64,000 nt of DNA, from positions 241,898 to 305,897 of the forward strand of contig QKWP01000434.1 in the NCBI GenBank assembly GCA_003550325.1. The letters are read 5' to 3'. The notes under the pieces are model-generated. The model saw only the letters and a program-made list of their open reading frames with translations. It was not told where the DNA came from and ran no database searches. Position numbers and translations under genes: made by a program. Below, one piece after another: positions 54,522 to 64,000 of this stretch; the stretch's first letter is position 1; the number at the start of each line of letters is the position of its first letter. The DNA comes from Gigaspora rosea (Eukaryota; Glomeromycota; Glomeromycetes; Diversisporales; Gigasporaceae).

Positions 54522-54757
54522 ATACTACAAATATAAAGTATAACATCAAATAAGTAGTTATTATAGCAAATTGAAACCTTAACATAAAAATTAGACATAA
54601 AATTATATAGTTAATTATTATATATTTATGAGAACAGTATTATTATTTTACTGTTCTCAAAAAATTTTTTAATAGTGAACAGTAAAAAATTTATACTGTT
54701 CACAAATTTATAATAGTGTTCTCATAAGAACTCTGAGAACACTAATTTCTAACACTG
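54410..54757. mobile_element. hAT-type MITE with GTTCTCATGAGAAC, third copy
   Basis: CAGTATTGAAAATCTCAGG and AATTTCTAACACTG ends are flanked by CAAGTAAT and CAAATAAT (8 bp, one change). It is in reverse internal orientation to 33625-34047 and again has an N in the homopolymer. It sits between two related flanks (AGACCTGGGTCT / AGACCCGGGGAT; GAAGTTGCAA on both sides), so it interrupts an older element of about 54230-55000. Confidence 0.75.
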
Positions 54758-55512
54758 CAAATAATATGTTATTTTTACTATTTGAATGTTTATCTTATTG
54801 TATACTTGGGTTTTTTATCAGTTTAGATTCTCTAGTATACCCAGGTCTCTTAACTTTTCCAAAAATCTCAACCTATACAGTAGACCCGGGGATGATACAT
54901 GGAGGATCTACTATCATGGGAGATCTTTTATATGACCGTTTATGGTAATTAGCATTTTAAGTAGTACAACTTCAGGCACTTGAAGTTGCAACTTTAAGCA
55001 TGAAGCTCGTAGTCAAAATATGGTAGAATGTAGTTATTTTGATCGACCAAATACACATGTCATTAAGATAAGTATGCTCTAAGTTAACTTTTATCCAAAT
55101 CATTTTTTTTCAAACACACATGCTATTAGGTATGCCAGTTAACAAATTTTTTATCCAAAATATTGTGTTCATCTTTTCAATACAATTTCATATTAATAAC
55201 AATATCCAACATTATAGGTATGTTTCATCAACAGAACCCATAGCTAAAGACCATTTTTGGCTCCAATTTTATATTGATAACAATTCCAAGATTATGTACT
55301 TTATTAGCAAAACCCATATTAGTTTTGATAATAAATAAAGGCCATATGATAATTTTTTCCAACCTCAATTCTATATCATCATCAATATCCAACATAATTT
55401 GTTTCTATTAGTGGAACTCATATCAGCTAATTTCTGATATCTGAAGGCCTTGTGTTTATTCTTTCAATTCCATTATATATATTTCATTAGCAAAACCTAT
55501 ATCAGCTGATTA

Positions 55513-56042
55513 ATTGATGATCCGCCAGTTATCAGGTGCATGATCATAGTGTAACGCGACACAGATCACTATGTAAATTACTATATATGTGAATGCTACG
55601 ATCGTTCAAGGAAAAATATTTTTTACTAAGTTAATCGATCTTGTTGACTAATTGAAAGTTGTAGAACTCATCGTTGCAGTTCTAATGGTAGTTAAATCAT
55701 CCAAATCGGCCCAGTGGAAGCCAAGATATCTTTAAAAAACGCATCAATGACTATATAAAATCTCTATATAAACAATCTATTGTTTATATAGAGATTTTAT
55801 ATAGTCGTTGACGCGTTTTTTAAAGATATCTTGGCTTCCACCAGGCCGATTTGGATGATTTAACTACCATTAGAACCGCAACGACGAGCTCTACAACTTT
55901 CAATTAGTTGACAAGATCGATTAACTTAGTAAAAAATATTTTTCCTTGGACGATCGTAGCATTCACATATATAGTAATTTACATAGTAATCTGCATCACG
56001 TTACACTATGATCATGCACCTGATGACTGGCGGATCATCAAT
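55513..56042. mobile_element. Near-perfect foldback element, 530 bp, TA target site
   Basis: ATTGATGATCCGCCAG and CTGGCGGATCATCAAT ends are flanked by TA. The two arms of about 260 bases pair over almost their whole length, with the turn near 55778 (AAACAATCTATTGTTT). Each arm includes ATCCAAATCGGCCCAGTGG-type core, ATTGAAAGTTGTAGA and a GACTATATAAA segment. No ORF. Confidence 0.85.
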
Positions 56043-57069
56043 TAATAATAATGGAGACCATATACATATCTTTTTCAACTCTAATTCTATATTGATAACA
56101 ATGCCACTATTATATGTTTCATTAATGCCCAATTCTATATTGATAACAATGCTATTATTATATGTTCCTTATTAGAAAAACTCATATTGGCTGATTTTGA
56201 TAATATTTGGAGTCTTATGCTTGTCCTTTTAATTCTAATTCCATTCTATATTTTATTAGCAGGGCCTATGTCAGCTGATTTTTGATAATAAATGAGACTA
56301 TAATATGTTTCATCAGCAGAACCCGTATTGGCTAATTTTTGATAAAGCCACCTTAATTCACATACTCAAATTTTTTGGTAATATATACTGAACGTTTACA
56401 TAGAATAAAACCTGCTTTAAATATGATACGCCTAAAAACGTAACTTTTAATGGTATTTGGCACACAATGCTCTTTTAATATATAAGATTTTTACTAAATT
56501 GAAAATTTAAAAATCAAATTGCATAAATTATATAGTAAAATATATCTCTTTAATCGGGTTTTATTTATGATAGTGCAGGTTGTTTTGATCAAATTGCGAT
56601 TTATTTGAAATTTTCGGCTAAGTCGACTAAGTTGATAAAATTTCATCAGCTTGGCTGGTCGAAAAATTTGATCAACTAGGATCACTAATTCTAACAAGTC
56701 CAAAACTATTAAAATCCAATTACTAGATCATAAAATCAATCTAGATTTATATAATATTATATATTATATTAAAATATTATAATATTTATAGTAATACAAA
56801 TCTATATCGATATTATGATCTAGTAATTGGAATTTAATGATTTTAGATTTTTAGAATCCTCTCTTTGAGAGAATCATTTTGGTAGTTAAATCATCTAAAT
56901 CAGTCTAGTAGATCAAAAGTTATTTAATATTAAATTTATATAAATTTATAATTTTAATTAAAAAATTTTTTATAATTTTGGCCAGAATTTGATAATTCCG
57001 GCCTGAATTACACCTGATATATTGGCTAACCCCACCCACCAAAAAATTAACTGATTTCTGTTAGCTCTC

Positions 57070-57250
57070 TTATTTGACACGCGAATATTTCAAGATTCTG
57101 TAATTGGATTTGGATGATTTTGGGCTCGTTAGAATTATTTTATTATGAAGAACATTTTAGTAATAAAATTATTCAAACTAGACTAATAGGTCAAAAATTA
57201 TTATTATAAAAATAATTAAAAATATTACATATTTATTATAAAAAATCAAA
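57070..57250. repeat. Right arm of the inverted repeat pair
   Basis: Reverse complement of 53447-53630 (ATTTGACACGCGAATATTTC, ATTGGATTTGGATGATTTTG, ATAAAAAATCAAAC in order) with small differences. Confidence 0.7.
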
Positions 57251-57259
57251 CTGGTGAAT

Positions 57260-58320
57260 ATGTAGTATCAATATATAATAACTAAAATATATATTGATTT
57301 TTATCAATTTAGATATTAATTAATTTTTATCGATTTAGATAGTAATTAATTTTGAAAAAGTGTTCTTGTCACCGGTGGTGACAGTAACTAGATTAGGGTT
57401 AGAGTTAGATTTAGAGTTAGAAGAAGGTTTATTATATAATAAAATACCTTAAAAAATATTTTTAGCTAGAAAAAAATATTGGTTTCATAGGCATAATTTG
57501 AAGTTATTGCGATTTGTAATTTTTTGAATTTTTTTGTTATACCTAATCTAGCAATTTGATTGGCTCAGAACTGTAACCACGGTTACAAATAGATTCGCAC
57601 ATTAATTTTTATCAATTTAGATAGTAATTGATTTAAATAGTAATCAATTTTTATCAAAAATTTTTTTTTAATTTGGCAGCCATGCTGCAGCTTTTATTTT
57701 ATCATTTATGTAATACTAGCACAATATAATTATCTACTTTGAGATTATTATACTAAAGTGCAACTCATACAGGTGTCTTAAAGATCCTTATATGTGACTT
57801 GCTATATCAAACATTTCTCTTATCGAGAACCCTTCCTCATACTAGATTTAAAGTAACCAAATCACTAATTGGAGTTTGCTGTTTGTTATAACCACCTACT
57901 TTTTAACCCTCTTTTTCTAACCACTTGAGTAGCAGGATTCTACCAGAAAACAAAAAAAGTATAAAGAAAATAAAAGGAAAAATAAAATAGGAGAAATTAA
58001 CACAACCTAAATGAAAAACCAAAGTAGTACAATAAAAAAAATGAAAAGAAAAAAGAGAAGATCACAAAGTAAATGGCTATGACAGCACTATTTACATCTG
58101 TGCCAGATGATAAAATTATATAATACTGCACAAGTAACTGCCTCACCTAAGTATTATATATACAGATTAAGAAAAAGAAAAAAGAAAAAGGAGATTAGGC
58201 CTAATAGAATATTCTAGAAAAAAATTTTATTGCGAATTTTACTCCAAAACACCTCATATATTATTCATTGTTTATCTCAAAGGATCTGATTTCACTCGTG
58301 ACTTGATTCTGATTTGGCCG
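57260..58320. other. Gene-free stretch
   Basis: 57360-57420 holds a short palindrome TTGTCACCGGTGGTGACA followed by GATTAGGGTTAGAGTTAGA. 57950-58200 is A-rich. No gene recognised. Confidence 0.5.
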
Positions 58321-58755
58321 GTGCATTCCCAAATTGGAAAGAGTAAACACTACTGATCTTTTGGAGAGAGTAAACCAAAATGCCTACTTTTTTAAAATTC
58401 TAAAAGACCAAAAGGCGCAGAGAAAGAGTACCAAACCTAAAGAATTGTGATGAAGTTATACTATATAGAATAACATATCTAACCAAGACTCTATTTCTAT
58501 TTTCATATCCATAGGACTTGACAAAGCTCCAGAGTCTCTCTATTACGTCCTTGCTCGATAGTACCAAAGCTTGCCAAGGTGCTTCGCTTAAAAGTCTGCA
58601 TATCTGTTTCATCTCTATTTCAGGTACAAAACATTCAGTAAGTGGATTTTGTACCCTACAGCAGCTTGGTAAAGTTTTGTTGCATATAGATATATTAACT
58701 ATAGAGTTTTTGTAGATTAGTGTTCTTGGAAAATTTGGTACAAGGATCATCTGAA
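58320..58755 (-). pseudogene. Unidentified coding remnant on the minus strand
   Basis: An open frame of 116 residues (58750-58400) includes LLSEAPWQALVLSSKDVIER and LWSFVKSYGYENRNRVLVRY. Beyond its stop, the sequence resembles the dispersed family at 52080-52150. Probably a fragment of a repeated element or gene family. No function assigned. Confidence 0.3.
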
Positions 58756-58825
58756 AGAGTTAACATGTCTTGATTTTTATCAATTTAAATAGTATTATTA
58801 TTGATATTATTATTATATAAGTTAT

Positions 58826-59004
58826 TTTTATTTTTATTTTTTTTTTTTACATTTAGACTGTAGCCTTGCTTGGCTTATTGGGCCACACTTTATTAATTAA
58901 ATGGTTGTGTACAAAGACGAGGGTACAACTAGCCACACATGCACTTTTGGTGCCTAACTTAAGTAGTCCGCCCGCAGGTTCTACACTAGCTACTATACCT
59001 GCAT
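58826..59004 (-). mobile_element. 5'-truncated retroposon copy d (179 bp)
   Basis: A T run (58826-58850, plus strand) marks the tail. The body (ACTAGCCACACAT, TAGTCCGCCCGCAGG, ACACTAGCTACTATACCTGC) matches the 3' end of copy c. It is flanked by ATTATATAAGTTAT and ATTATATAAATTAT, a 14-bp duplication with one change. 5' truncation is typical of reverse-transcribed insertions. Confidence 0.8.
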
Positions 59005-59157
59005 ATTATATAAATTATAACCAATTAAAGTTATAATTTAACCTGTTTATTTATTAAATTTTTTTTATTTACAAATCTTTTGCTAAAACATTTTATATAT
59101 TTATAAAATTTATATTCTATGCCCTTATAACAAACTCAACTATTAGTTACAAATATT

Positions 59158-59808
59158 CATTTTCTGGTACCAATTTAAGCTTTTCAACTAAGTACAAACT
59201 ACAAGAGAAAAAATGCACTAGTAAAGTAAGAAACAAATAAAAATTGTGAAAAAAATAAAACTAGTATATTCATTATACTTGTCTTGATCAAGATCTTCAT
59301 TCTTTGGTACCAATTTACTCATTTTAGTGAAGTACAAACTGCAATAAAAAGAGGGCATTAGTAACAAGAAAAAAACCAAAAAAAACTAGTATGTTTGTTA
59401 TATACCAGTCCAACCCAAGGTCTTTGTTCTTGGCAACATTTTACATTTTTCAGCAAAGTACTAATCTATAAGGAAAGCGTTAGTAAAATAAGAAACAAAA
59501 AAAATAGTGAAAAAAATAGAACTGGTATGTTCGTTATACTAGCTTTGATCAAGTTTTTCATTTTTTGGTACCAATTTATGCTTTTTAGTGAAGTACAAAC
59601 TGCAATGAAAAGAGCATGTTAGTGACAAAAAAAAAAAAAACCAAAAAAAAACTAGTACTTTTATTATGTACTGGTCTAGCCCAAGATTTTTGTTTTCAGC
59701 AATATTCCATGTTTTTCGGCAAAGTACTAACCTATAAGGAAAGCATTAGTAAAATAAAAAACAAAAAAAAATAGTAAAAAAAATAGAACTAGTATATTAG
59801 TTATCAGT
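59158..59808. repeat. Tandem array of five ~130-base units
   Basis: Units contain GGTACCAATTTA or GGCAACATTTTAC, then AGTACAAACT/AGTACTAATC, a GTTAGTAA..A-rich part, and AACTAGTAT..GTTATA. They alternate in two types (GGTACC-type: first, second, fourth; GGCAAC/AGCAAT-type: third, fifth). Short ORFs across it are incidental. Confidence 0.75.
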
Positions 59809-59842
59809 TAACTAACTTGTCATACTATTTATGCCTAAGTTT

Positions 59843-61109
59843 ATTGATTTTTTTTTTTTTATTGTTAAGATAAGGTCATGCCTCTGGACTTTATTGGATA
59901 TGTATTAATTATTACAATATATTGCTTACAATTTTTATACTATTTACTAAGTACTGAGACTTGGACTATTTTATTTATAATCTAAACCTACTAGAGCCTA
60001 CCATATTTCCCATTTATATAGCTAGCCTGGTTTTATACGTTCAATTTCCCAGACAATAGTTGGTATTCACATGTCCGCCACTTTACCTACATTTCCTAAT
60101 ATCATTATTTCCAATTTGGTATATGTGATTCCAGATTTGCACTTTTTGCTTTCAAATTGGTATAACCAGTTCCTTACTGGCGTACTTCTCAGGAGTTCAT
60201 ATCTCAAGCCATGCAGCTGCCTCTACCACATTGGGTAAGTATTTTAAGCCTGCATGCTATCGCAACTAGTCGATTTTCCTGCAACTTAGGGAACCTAGAA
60301 TTTAGCGTTCTGAATTCAGAAATATGTGAACGACTGTACTTCCTGCTATGGTGCTAAGGTATCCAGGCATGTTTTGCTAAAGCTTCCAGTACCAAGTATA
60401 GTTGAATGGCATTATGAGGCTCAGGCAATTGACTTTTGTACTACTACATGCACTTATACTAGCTATACCTTTATTGGTGGTCCCAAATCCTCTTAACTCC
60501 TATATAGATGTGCCTAGAGCTCTGTTGGGCTTGACACGTACACACCTCCATGCTTCTACTCTTATTGGCCAGTCAGTTTTGTCTGCCCTTGTAAGGTTCA
60601 TTTTGATCCCCAGTACTCACATCTAATACCTTCAACTTTATACTGATCTCTTCCAAACTACCAAACCAATTAGTCTAGAAGGATTGGTCTGCTTGGCTTT
60701 ATGTGCTGATAGACTCCCTTTCCTTGGTACTCACTTCTGAAAGTAGGACCTTTTCCTCCAGTACGACTCTGGTAGCCAGGTTGGTGTCCCCTCTTGCCAT
60801 ATAGTATATTCCATTCAGTTCTTCCTTTCCGGTTAGAAGAGGATCATCCTTACCTCTCTGCTCAGGGCTTGCCAAATGGTTTTAATTGTTCTAGTCTCTT
60901 GGATTTGTTTGTATAACTTACACAACTGCGCTGATGCTCTTTTTCAAGATAGTAGTACCAAGATTACAAGTAATATACTTGACTGATCAATGAACTAATA
61001 TTACTATAATACAGGCCTATTTTCCAATTCGTCTCTAGTAGGATTTGAACTCTAGATCTGTCACTTGGGGAGTAACAACTAGACAGCTTCTCTATGTTGC
61101 CACACCCTT
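59843..61109 (-). mobile_element. tRNA-headed retroposon, copy b (1.27 kb)
   Basis: Inverted relative to copy a and similar along most of its length (for example GAGGCAGCTGCATGGCTTGA, ACTCCTGAGAAGTA). The B-box-like AGTTCAAATCC is at about 61040-61050 and the T run at about 59848-59861. Flanks GCCTAAGTTT and GACTAAGTTT look like a target duplication. It has no MITE at the site occupied in copy a. Confidence 0.75.
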
Positions 61110-61361
61110 GACTAAGTTTTTTGTTATATATAAATTTATAAAAAAAACATGTAATATATATTTAAAAACTCTTTTCTGAACATCTGTAGATCCATAGTAA
61201 ACACAAATTCGGCAAAAAAGAGTTAAAAACTTCCGTTATAACCTATTAAGTAATTAAATATTAAGCTCGAGAATCAGCTTTATTAGATAGTTCTTTAAAG
61301 CAGCTACCATTAAACGTTCAAGGAAGCTAGCTTCAGAAAAAATTACACTTCAACAAAGAAG

Positions 61362-61994
61362 TTGCCGACTATGTCGGCAACTAATGAAACTAGCAAATTA
61401 GATAGTAGTACAATAGAGGTAATACAATCTTTACTGGATAATCAGATGGATATTGATAATGATGAGGTACAAGGTGACCTTAAACGAAGAAAGACAAATA
61501 AGGAAGTGATAGAAATAGTTAGTATGCCACTTGGTCAAGACGGTCAAAATATTTTACTTGAAAAAAGTGGGCATTCAGCTTTGACCCTGACAAATCAACT
61601 GATTACATCATTGGACACAACTATCAAAACAGATCTGCATACTTTTCCACAACCACAGGCAATTGGCATAAAATTCTCATCTGATAATCCATATCTGGTA
61701 CAACAACAAACACAAAATTCTCATGTTGATACACAATTGATAGTAGGAAATATCGATGTTTCTGTTGAGAACCAGAATATGCAAGAAGATTCCAGAACCG
61801 CAATAGAAAATGTACAACAGATGATCACTAAAATTAGACCAACTCTCGATGAAGATTGTTTCTTTGATTATGATATACCACATTTAGATAAACGAAACTT
61901 GAGTAAAGATGATAACACGATAATGGTGGTGGACTCTAATGTAACTGCTTCAGAACAGAAAATGGGAGATCAACAGGAAATACATACACAATAA
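61362..61994 (+). CDS. Unknown acidic ORF, first part of a broken coding region
   Basis: 210 residues starting MSATNETSKLDSSTIEVIQS after an upstream MPT. Polar, rich in Asp, Gln and Asn, with a basic cluster KRRKTNKE (about residues 41-48) that could be a nuclear signal. No domain recognised. The same coding strand continues with further open stretches at 62259-62588 and 62959-64000. The whole could be a retroelement gag/ORF1-like region or an unknown host protein family. The downstream part is interrupted and looks inactive. Confidence 0.4.
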   Translation: MPTMSATNETSKLDSSTIEVIQSLLDNQMDIDNDEVQGDLKRRKTNKEVIEIVSMPLGQDGQNILLEKSGHSALTLTNQLITSLDTTIKTDLHTFPQPQAIGIKFSSDNPYLVQQQTQNSHVDTQLIVGNIDVSVENQNMQEDSRTAIENVQQMITKIRPTLDEDCFFDYDIPHLDKRNLSKDDNTIMVVDSNVTASEQKMGDQQEIHTQ

Positions 61995-62096
61995 TCCTTA
62001 TACGGTACTGGTTGATAAGAATGTTTTACAAAATGATAACTATAGCTCAAGCCAAGGAGAGAACAACAGTAATGATAAGGGCAGTGTCATTAATCA

Positions 62097-62230
62097 CCTG
62101 ATTATTTTTTATCAGAGGCCTACCCCCCCTCTTCCTTAATATATAAATAGTCAGGTTCTTATATATAATTTCAACTTTTTTTACCCCCCTTCCCCCCTAA
62201 AAAATCACCTGATTTTTGTTACTCCCCTAA
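62097..62230 (+). mobile_element. MITE fragment inside the unknown coding region
   Basis: AATCACCTGATTATTTTTTA at the left and CACCTGATTTTTGTTACTCC at the right, with C-rich tracts (CCCCCCTCTTCC; CCCCCCTTCCCCCC) between. The right 100 bases are the reverse complement of 2283-2380. It lies between the two open parts of the coding region, so it inserted there. Confidence 0.6.
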
Positions 62231-64000
62231 TGTACCTGAAATAGAAGAAGAGAGAAATGTGAATATCGTGACTAAAGTGAAAGAAAGAATGGAAACCAAA
62301 TCGAACATCACAATCGAAGGTGATAAGGTGACAGAAACACAGGAGACTAGACAAATAAGTTATAGCGAGGCCATAGGAAGATACAAAGGAAAGAGAAAGG
62401 GAGTAACGCAATGCTTAGATAATGGATGGACGGAAGAAGTCAAACGAAGATTAACTGATCTCATGAAAAAAGAAAAAATGCCTTTTGACTGTAAGCTATG
62501 GGGCTACGACAAAATAATTGAAGCATTCGAAAATTCAGACTTGTTAACCACTCTAATCAAACATAAAATATTGACTACACCATATTAGATTACCCAATAC
62601 CAGCTGCAATAAAGGCAAAATTACAATACAAAGATACTGTATTTTTCAGATCATTCACTAGACACGTTCCATCCCAACCACAACATCAAAAAGACTTTGT
62701 AATAATGTTACAGAAAGCTACTAATAGGTACAAACGTCTACATGATATTCCATTACGAGTAAGGTCAATAGGGATCAAATATTTATCGGATTGCAAAGAA
62801 AGATAGCAATGGACTTTTTGAAAAGTCTAGAGATGTTAGATATGGACACCCATGAAATAACGCAATGGATCTTTTATTTAGCAGGATTTGCAAAAATTAC
62901 AATTAAAACGCCATTTGCAAATGTCAAGAGAGAAATAAGAGTAATCTTAGAGTAAAGGTTGGTGCCGTTACCAGATACCCTAGACCTTATACTCGAAATG
63001 TTTCGAAACTTGTTACCATTTAGATTACCTATCAATGATAGGAAAGAAACGGAACAGATAGTAAGAGCTATGGGACAAGTATTTACATTTACACAATTAC
63101 CGGAAGAATATTTTGCAAATCAACTAATCCCTTTACCAGAAAATCCTAAAGAGTTAGAGGATGGATAGTGAAATCTGTTTCCAATAAGCAACTCTAAAAA
63201 ACTACAAAGCTTAAGAGAACATCTTGCAGAACTAAGAACTCGGTACACATTTAAGTGACTACCTGACTCATACTTTGATCTCCCAGAAAGAAAACCACCA
63301 CTACCAAGTACACCACAAATGTTAAATGCAAAGATTGCATATGCTTTCCCTTTTACCCCTAAAGATCAGTCAGATTTCATTAGGCACTTAAACTTGCTTT
63401 GAGAATATTATGAATTTAAGAAAATTCCAAATGATTTATTAAACATAAAGAACGTCTTCCACAATGTTCTTCAGACATAAAGCTTCGAAAAAAAAATATA
63501 TGTTCCCAATTAAAGACAAAAAAACAGCATTAGAATTTATTGCAGAAATAGAACAGGATTTCCACATCCTACAAGTAATGCCAGAAAACTACATAAGCAT
63601 CAACTATACAAAGAAACCTCTACTACCATAGAACTTTAGACAGGTGAAGAAAGTGATGATAAGCACACCAATAACCACCCACAGACAACTGTTGGAAGCT
63701 GCCCGAAAATTAAGGAAATACTATTTCTTCCATCGATTATCAGAGAGCTGGATTAATATAAAACAGAAAAGACAAGGAAGAGATGGTAGTAATGGAAAAG
63801 AAAGAATACCGGACGATTTGAATCTAATAAAAGAAAAAATATCCCAACTAGAGGGACAGAAAACAATGTGACAATCCCAATCAAAGAATATAATAAAGTG
63901 ATGGAAACAATCAAAATACTAAAAGAAAGCTTTGATTTTACCAATATACCAATACATATACTACAACTACTAGAGCTAGAGAAACCGGACTGGAACCTAT
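62230..64000 (+). pseudogene. Broken coding region of unknown family with a repeated motif
   Basis: The coding strand is recognisable throughout (SYSEAIGRYKGKRKGVTQCL, NGWTEEVKRRLTDLMKKEKM, KLWGYDKIIEAFENSD). From about 62950 a motif of the form Y-x-F-x-x-L/I-P-x-x-Y/L followed by a Pro-Leu-Pro segment recurs at irregular 50-70 residue spacing (LPEEYFANQLIPLPENP is one example) up to the window edge. The region is broken by several changes and continues beyond 64000. I treat it as an old remnant, possibly of a retroelement. The family is unknown. Confidence 0.4.

Noticed and set aside
59395-59622. 75-residue ORF
   Set aside because: It runs through the ~130-base tandem array and is an accident of the repeat.
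59158-59808. CRISPR-like repeat array
   Set aside because: Units are ~130 bases without unique spacers, and the genome is eukaryotic.

Overview
The window is very AT-rich eukaryotic DNA, gene-poor and packed with miniature transposons. Its protein signatures are ones I associate with arbuscular mycorrhizal fungi (Glomeromycotina, Rhizophagus-like): kinases with a Cys-rich NRYNTS..WC..CDP module followed by IEWIPF, secreted streptogrisin-like S1 proteases, and KRBA2-like integrase remnants beginning MDPQNYSFLTRETF. The taxon is inferred from family recognition only; no database was searched.

Layout. 1-2.9 kb: intergenic AT with a few TIR elements. 3.08-10.45 kb (+): the main gene, a kinase locus made of eleven tandem copies of one phase 0-0 exon (CxxC/CxxC module plus kinase N-lobe beta strands), then a single C-lobe exon and a short last exon. 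Only the eleventh copy keeps a glycine-rich loop. 10.5-17.8 kb: nested hAT-type elements. 17.99-19.26 kb (+): an intact secreted S1 protease. 19.24-24.75 and 28.19-33.03 kb: two copies of a segmental duplication that starts in the last protease codons and carries decayed integrase-type and zinc-binding ORF pieces. 33-42 kb: MITEs, foldback palindromes and decayed exons. 42.6-43.4 kb (-): a two-exon gene for mitochondrial GatC. 44.4-57.3 kb: foldback elements, a hAT element, long tRNA-headed retroposons and a SPRY gene fragment. 58-61.1 kb: more retroposons and a roughly 130-bp tandem array. 61.36-64 kb (+): a broken coding region of unknown family, possibly retroelement-derived, with a MITE inside it, running off the window.

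Only three loci look like host genes with recognisable function: the kinase array (signalling; several frame breaks), the secreted protease, and GatC (mitochondrial Gln-tRNA synthesis). They are not an operon and show no functional link. The most unusual features are the symmetric-exon kinase array, whose two alternating intron types imply growth in two-module units, and a family of long near-perfect hairpins that share one core sequence while sitting in elements with different ends.
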